Assembly (NCBI GenBank): GCA_021779835.1 | Contig: JAJXZX010000022.1 | Span: forward strand, 1-49,031 | Origin: Pseudomonadota bacterium | Lineage (GTDB): Bacteria > Pseudomonadota > Alphaproteobacteria > Rhodobacterales > Rhodobacteraceae | Length of the DNA: 49,031 bases | Direction: 5' to 3' | Part shown: one piece after another, positions 38,713 through 48,064 of the stretch | How the letters are laid out: each line of letters begins with the position of its first letter | Position numbering within the stretch: position 1 is the stretch's first letter | Program-made: the position numbers and the translations under genes | The notes under the pieces: model-generated | Told to the model about the DNA's origin: nothing | The model's input: only the letters and a program-made list of their open reading frames with translations | Databases searched by the model: none

Positions 38713-40266
38713 ATGGACACCGCAACCGAAGAGCCGCGCGCGGGCCGCACCAGAGGCGGTCGCGCCGCGCGCCAGGAAGAACGCAGCCATCGCAGCGAGG
38801 GGCTCGGTCGGCCCTATATCCTGCGCAATATCCCGACCTATGACATCCTGTCCGAGGAAAACCTGGTCCGGATAGAGCAGGCGGCGGACCGTATCCTTGC
38901 GGAAACCGGAATAGAATTCCGCGATGACCCGGTGGCGCTGGACCACTGGCGCCGCGCCGGGGCGCATGTTACGGGAAACCTTGTAAAATTTCCGCCCGGC
39001 CTGTTGCGCGAGCTGCTGAAAACCGCGCCTGCAACCTTCACCCAGCACGCGCGCAATCCAGCCAATTCGGTCGAGATTGGCGGCAAATCGGTGGTTTTCG
39101 CGCCGGCCTACGGCTCTCCCTTCGTGATGGACCTTGACCGCGGGCGCCGCTTTGGAACTCTGGAGGATTTCCAGAATTTCATCAAACTGGCGCAGGGCAG
39201 CCCGTGGTTTCACCACTCCGGCGGCACCATCTGCGAGCCGACCGATGTGCCGGTCAACAAGCGCCATCTGGATATGGTTTACAGCCATATCAAATACTCC
39301 GACCGCTGTTTCATGGGGTCGGTGACCGCTGAAACCCGCGCCGAGGACTCGATCGAGATGGCGCGGTTGGTGTTTGGCGAGGGCTTTGTGAACGATCACT
39401 GCGTTATTCTTGGCAACGTGAACGTCAATTCACCTTTGGTGTGGGACGCCACCATGACCACCAGCCTGCGGGCCTATGCGCGCGCCAATCAGGCGGCGGT
39501 GATCGTGCCGTTCATCCTTGGCGGCGCGATGGGGCCAGTTACCAATGCGGGCGCGATTGCGCAGTCGCTGGCCGAGACGATGGCCGGCTGCGCCCTGGCG
39601 CAGTTGGAACGTCCCGGCGCGCCGGTGATCTTTGGCAACTTCCTGTCGTCGATGAGCCTGCGGTCTGGGGCTCCGACGTTTGGCACGCCAGAGCCCGCGG
39701 TCGGCTCGTTGGTCGTCGGGCAACTGGCGCGGCGGCTGAACCTGCCGCTGCGCTGCTCGGGAAACTTCACCACCTCAAAACTGCCCGACGCGCAGGCGAT
39801 GACCGAAGGCACCATGTCGATGCTGGCGGCCGTGCAGTGTGGCGCGAATTTCATCCTGCATTCGGCGGGGTTCCTTGATGGTTTGCTCAGCATGTCCTAC
39901 GAGAAATTCATGCTGGATGCCGACTTGTGCGGCGCGCTGCACACCTATCTGGATGGGGTGAAGATCGACGATAACCAATTGGCGGTTGACGCTTTTGCCG
40001 AGGTTGGGCCGGGCAATCACTTCTTTGGCTGCGCGCATACGATGGCAAATTATCAGACCGCGTTCTGGGACAGCGAACTGTCGGATAATGAGCCGTTCGA
40101 GAAATGGGAAGCGGCGGGTTCCACCGATGCAGCGACGCGGGCCAACCGGGCATGGAAAAAGAAACTGGCCGAGTTTGAGGCGCCGCCGCTGGATGCGGGG
40201 ATTGACGACGCATTGTGTGATTTCATTGCTCGACGGAAGACGTCGGCCGACGACGCCTGGTATTGA
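38713..40266 (+). CDS. Trimethylamine methyltransferase (MttB) superfamily protein, non-pyrrolysine type
   Basis: A 517-residue TIM-barrel methyltransferase of the MttB/MtgB superfamily. Family features include YILRNIPTYDILSEENL near the N-terminus, GSPWFHHSGGTICEPTDVP, the glycine-rich FILGGAMGPVTNAGAIAQSLAE and the C-terminal DNELSDNEPFEKWE-like segment. There is no in-frame amber codon, so pyrrolysine is absent; such members include glycine betaine and carnitine methyltransferases that pass methyl groups to a corrinoid protein. No corrinoid protein or activase is in the window. The Arg/Glu-rich first ~35 residues are low-complexity. I chose ATG 38713 because GGGAGG lies 6 nt upstream. The gene stands alone after pgm. 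The substrate is unknown. Confidence 0.88.
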   Translation: MDTATEEPRAGRTRGGRAARQEERSHRSEGLGRPYILRNIPTYDILSEENLVRIEQAADRILAETGIEFRDDPVALDHWRRAGAHVTGNLVKFPPGLLRELLKTAPATFTQHARNPANSVEIGGKSVVFAPAYGSPFVMDLDRGRRFGTLEDFQNFIKLAQGSPWFHHSGGTICEPTDVPVNKRHLDMVYSHIKYSDRCFMGSVTAETRAEDSIEMARLVFGEGFVNDHCVILGNVNVNSPLVWDATMTTSLRAYARANQAAVIVPFILGGAMGPVTNAGAIAQSLAETMAGCALAQLERPGAPVIFGNFLSSMSLRSGAPTFGTPEPAVGSLVVGQLARRLNLPLRCSGNFTTSKLPDAQAMTEGTMSMLAAVQCGANFILHSAGFLDGLLSMSYEKFMLDADLCGALHTYLDGVKIDDNQLAVDAFAEVGPGNHFFGCAHTMANYQTAFWDSELSDNEPFEKWEAAGSTDAATRANRAWKKKLAEFEAPPLDAGIDDALCDFIARRKTSADDAWY

Positions 40267-40296
40267 CACGGCGCGCGGGCGTTATCGGCGGAATTT

Positions 40297-40317
40297 GAGT
40301 ATTTTTGCCAAGAAGAA
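40297..40317 (-). repeat. Dispersed 21-bp intergenic repeat, copy 2
   Basis: On the minus strand this reads TTCTTCTTGG then CAAAAATACTC, differing from copy 1 (5274–5294) at one position. It lies 31 bp after the mttB-like stop and 10 bp past the histidine kinase stop on the other strand, again between converging genes. Confidence 0.6.
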
Positions 40318-40326
40318 GCCCAAGGT

Positions 40327-42516
40327 TCAGCCAGAGGCGAGGGCGCCGAGGTAGGCTTGCAACGCCGCGGTGTCGATCGGCTTTTGCATGAGCGCCACGC
40401 CTTCGCCGATGCAGGCCAAGTGCAGCGCGGGGGCGCGGTCGGCGGTGAGGATGCGGGCGGGGATCGCGCCGTGGGTTGCACGCAGGCGCACAATGGCGTC
40501 AAGGCCGGTCATCTCTCCTCCCAGGTGGTGATCGGCAAGGATGACGTCTGGCGTGATGCCAATTTCGTTTACGATATCAATGGCTTCTTCGCCGGTCTTC
40601 AAGTCGATGACATGAAGGCCCCATTTCTCCAGCAAACCGGTCATGGCGTGACGCAAGGCGTCGTCGTCCTCGATCAACAGCGCGATGCGGTCCGGGGGCG
40701 GCGCGCTTTGCGGTGCGTGGTTGCGGTCGGTTGGGGCGGTGCTGGCGGGCGCGCGGTCGGACAGCGCCACCTCGACCGCGAAGCAGGTGCCGCGACCGGG
40801 GATGGATTTCAGGCTGAGCGGGTGGTCCAGCAGGTCGCAGGCGCGTTTGACGATGGCAAGGCCTAGCCCCATGCCTTCAGCCGCAGACGCGCGGGCGTTA
40901 AGGCGGACGAACTCCTTGAAGATTTCCTCCTGATCCGCTTCGGCGATGCCGGGGCCGGTATCCCAGACCTCCAACCGCAGGTGGCCGCCGTGGCGGCGTG
41001 CGCCAACCAGAACACGGCCCGCCTCGGTGTAGCGCAGCGCGTTGCCAATGAGGTTTTGCAGGATGCGGCGCAGGTAGGTCGGGTCGCTGGCGACCAGCGC
41101 AGCACAGGGAATGATGCACAGGCCAAGCCCGTTGCGCGCGGCGAGCGGCGTGAATTCGTCGCGCAACTGGCCCAGCAGGCGGTCCAGCCGGACTGGCTGC
41201 ACATCGACCTGGCTGCGCCCCGATTCCAGGCGCGAGATGTCAAGCAGCGCGTCAAGGATTTCGGCGACGCTGACGAGGGCGTTTTGCGCCTTTTCCAGTG
41301 TCTGCCGCGTGGTCTCATCCGCGCTGTCGTCGGCGGCCGAGGCGATGAAAAGCTTTGCCGCTGAAAGGGGTTGCAGCAGATCATGGCTGGCCGCCGCGAC
41401 GAAACGCGCGCGCGCGGCGTTTGCGCGTTCGGCCTCGGCCAAGGCATCCTCCAGCTCCAGCGTGCGGGCAGTAACGCGGGCCTCCAGCGTTTCGTTGGCA
41501 TGGGCCATCGCGGCGATGGCGTGGCGTTCGGCGGTGACGTCGGTGAAGGAGATCACAAAGCCATGGTCAGGCATTTCCTGCGCCGAGGCGTCCAGGACGG
41601 TATCGGCGCTTGGCCGCAATTCAAAGGCGAGGGGCGCGCGCGGGCTGGGGGTGCGGGTCCATGCCCGCAACGGCGGCTCGCGCAGGGTGGCGCCTGCGCC
41701 CTGAAACAACACCTCCAGCCCCGCACCAAGGCGCAGGCGCGGCATCGGTAGCGACAAAAGCGCCTCGAGCCGCTGGTTCCAGCCCACCAACCGATTGTCC
41801 GCATCGAAGATCGCGATGCCTTGGTGGATGTGGTCAAGCGTGGCGCGGATCATGCGGGCTTGATCGTCCAGCAGCTTGCCGCGTTCGACCCGCTCGGTCC
41901 GGATGATTTCTGTCACGTCGGTTTGCAGGATCACCGTGCCGCCATCGGGCGTGCGATGTTCCGACACCTGCACCCAGCGGTCCTGCACCATGCGCACGTT
42001 GAAGATGACATGGCGTTCATGGTGGCGGCGTTTGCGGCGGATCGCCCAGTCGTCGGCGCTGTCGCCGTCGGGCAGTTCAAGGTAGCGCGAGCGGCTGACG
42101 CGGTCGATGTAGTCGTTGAAGGTCAGGCCGGGGTGCAGCGCCTCGCGCAGGTCCAGCATGTGGGCGCCAAAGCGCGAGTTGCACATGATAAGCACGTCAG
42201 AGGCATCGAACAGCGCGAAGCCCTCTTGCACCGTCTCGATCGCATTGGCGAGGTTCTGGCGCGCGGCCTCGGTATCGCGGTTGGCCTGTTCCAGCCGCGC
42301 GTTCGACAGGTTGAGCAAATCGAGCGTGCGTTCCAGATCGCGGGTGCGTTCGCGCACCTGCTCCTCCAGCATCGCGGCGCGCTGGAACTGGGCGTAGGCG
42401 GCGCCAGAGGCATCGGTGGCCTGCTCCACCCGTTTCATCAGAACCGCGGCGATCTGCACCAGCTTTTCGTTCTGCCGCTCCAGCGAATCCGCTGGGTTGA
42501 CAAGGGTATAGGTCAT
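40327..42516 (-). CDS. Hybrid sensor histidine kinase/response regulator with PAS domains (NahK-like)
   Basis: A 729-residue cytoplasmic kinase without transmembrane segments. Order: coiled-coil N-terminus (about 1–90), PAS domain (about 92–205), second PAS (about 220–330), short coiled coil, HisKA with H378 in AAASHDLLQPLSAAK, HATPase with the G-boxes DTGPGIAEAD and GMGLGLAIVKR, and a C-terminal receiver with phospho-acceptor D662 in VILADHHLGG. The SHDLLQPLSAA H-box and PAS-7 type resemble NahK/ErcS'-type kinases. Its ATG overlaps the stop of the upstream FIST gene by 4 bp, so kinase and sensor are co-translated. Lack of membrane spans fits a kinase controlled by the partner FIST protein. 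Confidence 0.9.
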   Translation of the reverse strand: MTYTLVNPADSLERQNEKLVQIAAVLMKRVEQATDASGAAYAQFQRAAMLEEQVRERTRDLERTLDLLNLSNARLEQANRDTEAARQNLANAIETVQEGFALFDASDVLIMCNSRFGAHMLDLREALHPGLTFNDYIDRVSRSRYLELPDGDSADDWAIRRKRRHHERHVIFNVRMVQDRWVQVSEHRTPDGGTVILQTDVTEIIRTERVERGKLLDDQARMIRATLDHIHQGIAIFDADNRLVGWNQRLEALLSLPMPRLRLGAGLEVLFQGAGATLREPPLRAWTRTPSPRAPLAFELRPSADTVLDASAQEMPDHGFVISFTDVTAERHAIAAMAHANETLEARVTARTLELEDALAEAERANAARARFVAAASHDLLQPLSAAKLFIASAADDSADETTRQTLEKAQNALVSVAEILDALLDISRLESGRSQVDVQPVRLDRLLGQLRDEFTPLAARNGLGLCIIPCAALVASDPTYLRRILQNLIGNALRYTEAGRVLVGARRHGGHLRLEVWDTGPGIAEADQEEIFKEFVRLNARASAAEGMGLGLAIVKRACDLLDHPLSLKSIPGRGTCFAVEVALSDRAPASTAPTDRNHAPQSAPPPDRIALLIEDDDALRHAMTGLLEKWGLHVIDLKTGEEAIDIVNEIGITPDVILADHHLGGEMTGLDAIVRLRATHGAIPARILTADRAPALHLACIGEGVALMQKPIDTAALQAYLGALASG

Positions 42517-43679
42517 GGCGTCGTCCCCGGCGCGTAAATCGCGACGCCCGTCATGGTCTGGTTGACATGCATGCCGTTCAACTGCTCGCCATAGGTCGAA
42601 AACCCCACCACGCGGTGCTGGCGCAACAGGTCAGAGATCTGGCCGGTTTTCTGCTTCTCCTGCGCCTCCATGCGGCGCAGGATGCAGTCGCACGCAAGGA
42701 TCGCCTCGGGCGCCGCACCGCGCGTCAGGGCGGCAAGTTCGCGGCTTAGATGCGCCACCATGTCCTGCGGTTCGGCCAGTGTCAGCACAAGCCCTTCGTC
42801 GATGGCCGAAAAGAACACCAGATCGCCATTGGGCGCGACCTGCTGGATGGCGCGTACATGATGCTTGCCGCCGATGCGCACCACCACCGGATGCGCGGCA
42901 AATGTGAAGGTGGTCAGTTGGCCCGGATCTTTGCCAAGGATGCGCGCATATTCCTGCGCGGCGGGTTCGGCGTTGATGCGCCGCACTATGCGGTGTTCGG
43001 GGTCGGCATCTGTCACCACCATGCGCAACGCGGTGGGCACCAGATGGTCAAGGTTGAAGACGCGCACCGGGCATTCGGTGCGGATCAGGCTAAGGATCGC
43101 CGCGTTCTGCAACGCCTCGCCGTCATGCAGAACGAATGTTCGTTCAAACCGCACCCCATCGCCCGCAGAGCCGCCAAACAGCGGCACTGGACCAAGGCCG
43201 GAGGCGAGGGTCGAGGTCAACTCGTCCTCGCGGATCGACAGGCCGTCAACCATCAGAAAGGCAAATTCATGCGCCCATTCCGGGTGCATCTGGCCGAGCG
43301 ATTGGCGCGCGCGCATCATGCGGCCGATCAGCGCCTCCGGCTCCAGCCGCCCAAGGTCGGGGATCAGGATGGTTTCCACCGCAAAGTGGCGCGTCGGCAG
43401 CGCGACCGCGACGATCTCGCCTTCGGTATAGCCCTGCGCCGAAATCTCGCCAGCCGTGGTGCAGCCGATCACCATCGACCCGCTGAAACAGCGGGCGGCG
43501 GTGCGGGTCAGGGCGGGCAGGTCGGCCTCGGGCGAGATGAACAGGATCACGACGGCAAAAGGGCCGGGGCCAAGCGCCGCGCACAATTCTTGCGCAGCGC
43601 CGGGGCGGGCGGCGGCCACATGCGCGGTGCGCAGGATCTTGCTGGCCGTGCCGAGGGGCGTGGCCCCGTTCATCTGCAT
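42513..43679 (-). CDS. FIST domain sensor protein (NosP-like)
   Basis: A 388-residue soluble protein with FIST N-terminal (about 35–230) and FIST C-terminal (about 240–370) domains, recognised from VIGCTTAGEISAQGY, LFGGSAGDG and the C-terminal ILACDCILRR … VVGFSTYGEQL … NQTMTGVAIY. FIST proteins are ligand sensors that modulate two-component or chemotaxis-like systems; the NosP subgroup binds haem and nitric oxide and is encoded next to NahK-type kinases, as here. Haem binding cannot be shown from the sequence. ATG 43679 has AAGGGAGA at a 6-nt spacing. It lies 34 bp after the response-regulator gene and overlaps the kinase gene by 4 bp. Confidence 0.88.
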   Translation of the reverse strand: MQMNGATPLGTASKILRTAHVAAARPGAAQELCAALGPGPFAVVILFISPEADLPALTRTAARCFSGSMVIGCTTAGEISAQGYTEGEIVAVALPTRHFAVETILIPDLGRLEPEALIGRMMRARQSLGQMHPEWAHEFAFLMVDGLSIREDELTSTLASGLGPVPLFGGSAGDGVRFERTFVLHDGEALQNAAILSLIRTECPVRVFNLDHLVPTALRMVVTDADPEHRIVRRINAEPAAQEYARILGKDPGQLTTFTFAAHPVVVRIGGKHHVRAIQQVAPNGDLVFFSAIDEGLVLTLAEPQDMVAHLSRELAALTRGAAPEAILACDCILRRMEAQEKQKTGQISDLLRQHRVVGFSTYGEQLNGMHVNQTMTGVAIYAPGTTP

Positions 43680-43713
43680 TGCGCGTCTCCCTTGGGGCAG
43701 GGTATGCGCCGCC

Positions 43714-44421
43714 TTAGCCTTCTGGCAAGAGGTTGGCCTCTGGCAAGAGACTGGCGAAACTGACGCCGCGCGCCATCAACACCGCCTGCGTGCGGCTTTG
43801 CACGCCCAGTTTGCGCATGATGGCGGTGACATGCGCCTTGACCGTGGTTTCCGCGATGGTCAGCTCATAGGCGATCTGCTTGTTCAGCTTCCCCTCGCAG
43901 ATCAGTTGCAGGATCTTGGCTTGCTGGCGCGTCAGCAGGGTCAGCCGCGCAATCGCCTCTTCACGCTGGCTGGCGGGGGCGGAGGGGCTGTCGAGCGGGG
44001 TGTAGCCGTCGGGCACATAGGTTTGGCCCGCGTTCAGCGCGGCAAAGGCGGCGCGAAACACCTCGCGCTGGCTGTGCTTGGGCACAAAGCCCGCGGCTCC
44101 CGCGCTCATCACCGCGCCGATCACCCGGTTATCGGCCATCGAGGACACCACAATCACCGGCACACCGGGTGCTGCGGCCTTCATTCGGATCAACCCGTCA
44201 AAGCCGGTAACATCGGGCAGGTTCAGGTCCAGCACCACCACATCCGGCCGCGGGTTCAGCCCCATGCGGTTCAGCGCGGTTTCCAGCGTGCCCGCGGTTT
44301 CGACCAAGGCAATCCCCGCAACCGCCTTCAGCGTCATCGCCAGCGCGTCGCAAAACAACGGATGGTCATCAACCACCAGCGCCGTGGCGATCCTGCCCGT
44401 GTCGTTCCCCGTCGCGTTCAT
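43714..44421 (-). CDS. LuxR family (NarL/FixJ type) response regulator
   Basis: A 235-residue regulator with an N-terminal receiver domain (phospho-acceptor D65 in VVVLDLNLPD, acidic pair DD18–19, conserved K of FVPKHS) and a C-terminal LuxR helix-turn-helix (about 160–225: LTRQQAKILQLICEGKLNKQIAYEL … TVKAHVTAIMRKLG). It is the first gene of the regulator–FIST–kinase operon, and probably receives phosphate from that kinase. It is divergent from coxG with a 164-bp spacer, so the cox operon is a likely target. The regulator resembles the AgmR/ErbR group paired with NahK-like kinases in other bacteria; that link is inferred. Confidence 0.92.
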   Translation of the reverse strand: MNATGNDTGRIATALVVDDHPLFCDALAMTLKAVAGIALVETAGTLETALNRMGLNPRPDVVVLDLNLPDVTGFDGLIRMKAAAPGVPVIVVSSMADNRVIGAVMSAGAAGFVPKHSQREVFRAAFAALNAGQTYVPDGYTPLDSPSAPASQREEAIARLTLLTRQQAKILQLICEGKLNKQIAYELTIAETTVKAHVTAIMRKLGVQSRTQAVLMARGVSFASLLPEANLLPEG

Positions 44422-44585
44422 CGCCGCCCGCCTCGCATGACTTTGCCCGACAGTAACACTTCGTCACGCGAAAGCCACTTGTCGGAAGGTCGAACAGGGG
44501 GCAGGCTTGCACAGGCTACGACTTTGGTCAGATGGCGCGACGGCGGCCAAGACCGTAGTGTTCTCCAAAAGGGAGAAGGGAAAAC
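44422..44585. other. Divergent promoter region between the response regulator and coxG
   Basis: 164 bp without a gene. It must hold promoters for both operons. A GG-N10-GC pattern ending in TTGC lies near 44498–44511 but is too weak to call a sigma-54 site. No FNR/NnrR or LexA box is seen. GGGAGAAGGG just before 44586 is a good ribosome-binding site for coxG. Confidence 0.5.
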
Positions 44586-45107
44586 ATGCAGCTTAGTGAT
44601 CAACGCCAGATAAAGGCGGCGCCTGCGGTTGTCTGGGCGGCTATCCTCGACCCCGAGGTGCTGAAAGCCTGCGTGCCGGGATGCGAATCGATGACCGGCT
44701 CGCCCGCCGACGGGTTCGAGGCGGTGGTGGTGCAAAAGGTCGGCCCGGTAAAGGCGCGCTTTACCGGCCTTGTTCATCTGTCCGACATCGTCGAGGGTAA
44801 ATCGCTGACCATCTCGGGCGAGGGCAAAGGCGGCCCGGCGGGCTTTGCCAAGGGCGGCGCCAAGGTCACCTTTACGCCCGAGGGCGACGGCACGCTGTTG
44901 GCTTACGAGGTTGAAGCCAACGTGGGCGGCAAGCTTGCGCAGTTGGGCAGCCGGTTGATTGACGGTTTCGCCAAAAAGATGGCGGACGATTTTTTTGAAC
45001 GGTTCCAGCAAACCATCGAGGGCCCCGCGGAACCGGAGCCGGAACCCGAAGGCGACGCGCCTGAGGGCGAAGCAAAAAAAGGCTGGTTGAAGCGGATCAT
45101 CGGCTGA
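44586..45107 (+). CDS. coxG: CoxG family protein (SRPBCC fold), CO-dehydrogenase accessory
   Basis: A 173-residue protein of the CoxG/DUF1857-like SRPBCC family. The lipid/ligand-binding domain covers about 1–140 ([19 protein letters not shown] … [20 protein letters not shown]), followed by a Pro/Glu-rich linker and a basic amphipathic tail ending [10 protein letters not shown]. CoxG proteins bind the membrane and help attach or couple CO dehydrogenase to the respiratory chain; linker and amphipathic tail fit such a role. It is the first gene of the cox operon, 29 bp before coxS. Confidence 0.9.
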   Translation: MQLSDQRQIKAAPAVVWAAILDPEVLKACVPGCESMTGSPADGFEAVVVQKVGPVKARFTGLVHLSDIVEGKSLTISGEGKGGPAGFAKGGAKVTFTPEGDGTLLAYEVEANVGGKLAQLGSRLIDGFAKKMADDFFERFQQTIEGPAEPEPEPEGDAPEGEAKKGWLKRIIG

Positions 45108-45136
45108 GGCCGGTTCGTGATTTAAGGGAGGAAGAT

Positions 45137-45622
45137 ATGACCAAGGTTACGATGACGGTGAACGGGCGCAAGATGTCCGGCGACGTCGAAAGCCGGACGC
45201 TGCTCGCGCAGTTTCTGCGCGAAACGCTGGACCTGACCGGCACGCACATCGGCTGCGACACCTCGCAGTGCGGCGCCTGCGTCGTGCATGTGAATGGCGC
45301 GGCGGTGAAAAGCTGCACCGCCTTCGCGGTCGATCTTGACGGTGCCGAGGTGCGCACGGTCGAGGGGATGGCCAATGCCGACGGCTCGCTTGGCGTGATC
45401 CAGCAGGCGTTTCAGGACCATCACGGGCTGCAATGCGGCTTTTGCACGCCGGGCATGGTGATGTCGACGGCGGCGCTCTTGAAAGAGAACCCCAAGCCGA
45501 CCGAGGCCGAGATCCGCCATTACCTTGAAGGCAACATTTGCCGCTGCACGGGCTACCATAACATCGTCAAGGCGGTGCTGGCGGCCTCGGGGCAGGATGT
45601 GTCTGCTGTCGCTGCGGAATAA
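45137..45622 (+). CDS. coxS: Molybdenum hydroxylase iron–sulfur subunit (CO dehydrogenase small subunit)
   Basis: A 161-residue subunit carrying two [2Fe-2S] clusters between the molybdenum site and FAD. The plant-ferredoxin-type cluster cysteines are C40, C45, C48 and C60; the second cluster uses C100, C103, C135 and C137 (QCGFCTPGM and NICRCTGYH). ATG 45137 follows AAGGGAGGA. Order coxS-coxL-coxM matches form II ('BMS') clusters rather than the form I order coxM-coxS-coxL. Length and ligands are complete. Confidence 0.95.
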   Translation: MTKVTMTVNGRKMSGDVESRTLLAQFLRETLDLTGTHIGCDTSQCGACVVHVNGAAVKSCTAFAVDLDGAEVRTVEGMANADGSLGVIQQAFQDHHGLQCGFCTPGMVMSTAALLKENPKPTEAEIRHYLEGNICRCTGYHNIVKAVLAASGQDVSAVAAE

Positions 45623-45679
45623 GAAACAGAATCAAATGTATCTGGTGCGTTTCTAACGTATCACATGAGGGAGGATGAG

Positions 45680-48052
45680 ATGCCGAAAGACGGAGGCATT
45701 GGCGCCAGCACCAAGCGGCGCGAGGATGTGCGGTTCCTGACCGGGGCTGGTCGTTATACCGCTGACATCGACCTGCGCGGGCAGGCCTATGTGCAGTTCC
45801 TGCGCTCGGATGTGGCGCATGGACGGATCAACAAGATCGACACCTCGGCGGCAGAAGCCATGCCGGGCGTGCTCGCGGTGTTCACCGGCGAGGATTTCAC
45901 CGGCATGGGCGGCAACCCGGCCGGCTGGCTGATCCAAAGCCGCAATGGCGAGACGATGAAGGAACCCAAACGCCCGGTTCTGGCGCATGGCAAGGTGCGC
46001 CATGTGGGCGACGCTTACGCAGCCGTTGTGGCCGAAACGCCCGAACAGGCGCGCGATGCGGTCGAGGCGATCATTTCTGACATCACCGAGCTGCCCGCCA
46101 TCGTCGATATGGCGCAGGCCGTGGCTGACAAAACCAACCGCGTGCATGACGAGATCGCCGACAACGTGGTGTTCGATTGGGGCTGGATCGAGGATAACCG
46201 CGCCGCGGTCGATGCCGCGTTCAAGACCGCGCCGCACGTCACCACGCTGGAGCTGACCAACAACCGCCTGTCACCGAACGCGATGGAGCCGCGCGCCTCG
46301 ATCGGCGATTATGATGCGGGGACCGGGGACTACAAACTCTACACCACCTCGCAGAACCCCCACTTGCACCGCCTGCTGATCGCCGCTTTCGTGATGGGCA
46401 TCCCGGAAAACAAGCTGACCGTGATCGCGCCCGACGTGGGCGGCGGTTTCGGGTCGAAAATCTATCACTACGGCGAAGAGGCCGTGGTGCTGGCGGCGGC
46501 GAAAAAGCTGAACCGTCCGGTGAAATGGGTGGCGACGCGGTCCGAGGCCTTTGTGTCGGATGCGCATGGCCGTGACCACGTCACCAAGATCCAGCTTGCG
46601 ACCGATATGCAGGGCAACATGCTGGCGCTGCGCACCGAAACGCTGGCCAACGTGGGCGCGTATCTGTCGAACTTCTCGACCGCGACGCCGACCTTCCTGC
46701 ATGGCACGCTGATGGCGGGGCCGTACAAAACTCCGCTCGTTTATGTAAACGTCAAGGCAGTGTTCACCAACACCGCGCCGGTTGATGCCTATCGCGGCGC
46801 GGGACGCCCCGAGGCGACCTATTCGATCGAGCGTGTGGTGGATAAAGCCGCGCGAGAGCTTGGCATCGACCCGTTCGAGATGCGCCGTCGCAACTTCATC
46901 AAGCCCGACCAGTATCCCTACACCACGCCGGTTGGCCTTGTGTACGACACCGGCAACTATGACGCGACGCTGAACAAGCTGGTCGAGATGGTCGATATGA
47001 AGGCGTTCGAGACCCGGCGTGCGGCCTCGGCCAAAGCGGGCAAACTGCGCGGCATCGGCCTTTCAACCTGGATCGAGGCTTGCGGCATCGCGCCGTCTAA
47101 CCTTGTCGGCGTTCTCGGCTCGCGTGTCGGGCTGTTTGATGCGGCCACCGTGCGGGTGAACGCGACGGGCAACATCTCGGTGATGGTCGGCGCGCACAGC
47201 CACGGCCAAAGCCACGAGACGGTGTTTGCGCAGATCGTGTCGGATAAGCTGGGCATCCCTGCCTCGTCGATCGACATCGTGCATGGCGACACCTCCAAGA
47301 TTCCGTTCGGCATGGGCTCTTACGGCTCGCGCAGCCTCGCGGTCTGCGGCACGGCGATGGTTAAGGCGGTCGATAAGATCATCGCCAAAGGCAAGAAGAT
47401 CGCGGCGCATATGCTGGAGGCGTCCGAAGGCGACATCGTGTTCGAGGATGGTTCGTTCAAGGTGACCGGCACCGACAAGGCCAAAACCTTTGGCGAGATC
47501 GCGTTCTCGGCTTATGTTCCGCACAACTACCCGCTGGAAACGCTGGAACCGGGGCTGGAGGAAACTGCGTTCTATGATCCCTCCAACTTCACCTATCCCG
47601 CCGGCGCCTATGCCTGCGAGGCAGAGGTGGACCCGGAAACCGGCAAGGTCACCATCTGCAACTTCTGGGCGGCGGATGACTTTGGCAACATCATGAATCC
47701 GATGGTGGTCGAGGGGCAGGTGCATGGCGGTGTCGCACAAGGCATCGGGCAAGCGCTGCTGGAACACGCGGTCTATGACGCGAATGGCCAGCTTCAGACC
47801 GGCAGCTACATGGACTACGCGATGCCGCGCGCCGATGACGTGCCGTTCTACGAATCCGACTTCTCCTGCATCACGCCCTGCACTCACAACCCGTTGGGCG
47901 TGAAAGGCTGCGGCGAGGCGGGGGCGATTGGGTCGCCGCCTGCCGTGGTGAACGCCGTGATCGACGCGCTACAGCGTGGCGGGCACAAGAACGTCATCCA
48001 CATCGACATGCCGCTCAGCCCGTCCCGGGTCTGGGCCGCGATCAACGCGTGA
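45680..48052 (+). CDS. coxL: Form II CO dehydrogenase-like molybdenum hydroxylase large subunit
   Basis: A 790-residue molybdopterin-cytosine-dinucleotide subunit of the xanthine oxidase family. The active-site loop is A370-YRGAGR, the form II signature; form I enzymes, which are the proven CO oxidisers, have AYxCSFR with the catalytic cysteine. The conserved catalytic glutamate E746 is in GCGEAGAIGSP. Whether it oxidises CO is therefore uncertain; form II enzymes may act on other substrates such as aldehydes or N-heterocycles. I chose ATG 45680 because GGGAGG lies 5 nt upstream; ATG 45665 would precede that site. A 57-bp AT-richer spacer separates it from coxS. Confidence 0.93.
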   Translation: MPKDGGIGASTKRREDVRFLTGAGRYTADIDLRGQAYVQFLRSDVAHGRINKIDTSAAEAMPGVLAVFTGEDFTGMGGNPAGWLIQSRNGETMKEPKRPVLAHGKVRHVGDAYAAVVAETPEQARDAVEAIISDITELPAIVDMAQAVADKTNRVHDEIADNVVFDWGWIEDNRAAVDAAFKTAPHVTTLELTNNRLSPNAMEPRASIGDYDAGTGDYKLYTTSQNPHLHRLLIAAFVMGIPENKLTVIAPDVGGGFGSKIYHYGEEAVVLAAAKKLNRPVKWVATRSEAFVSDAHGRDHVTKIQLATDMQGNMLALRTETLANVGAYLSNFSTATPTFLHGTLMAGPYKTPLVYVNVKAVFTNTAPVDAYRGAGRPEATYSIERVVDKAARELGIDPFEMRRRNFIKPDQYPYTTPVGLVYDTGNYDATLNKLVEMVDMKAFETRRAASAKAGKLRGIGLSTWIEACGIAPSNLVGVLGSRVGLFDAATVRVNATGNISVMVGAHSHGQSHETVFAQIVSDKLGIPASSIDIVHGDTSKIPFGMGSYGSRSLAVCGTAMVKAVDKIIAKGKKIAAHMLEASEGDIVFEDGSFKVTGTDKAKTFGEIAFSAYVPHNYPLETLEPGLEETAFYDPSNFTYPAGAYACEAEVDPETGKVTICNFWAADDFGNIMNPMVVEGQVHGGVAQGIGQALLEHAVYDANGQLQTGSYMDYAMPRADDVPFYESDFSCITPCTHNPLGVKGCGEAGAIGSPPAVVNAVIDALQRGGHKNVIHIDMPLSPSRVWAAINA

Positions 48053-48064
48053 GAGGAGAGCACC

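Noticed and set aside
38713..40266. Pyrrolysine-containing MttB
   Set aside because: No in-frame TAG codon exists in the gene, and no pyl genes are in the window.
44495..44515. Possible sigma-54 promoter before coxG (GG-N10-GC with TTGC)
   Set aside because: Only the GG and GC dinucleotides match; the rest of the TGGCAC element is absent and no sigma-54 activator is encoded nearby.
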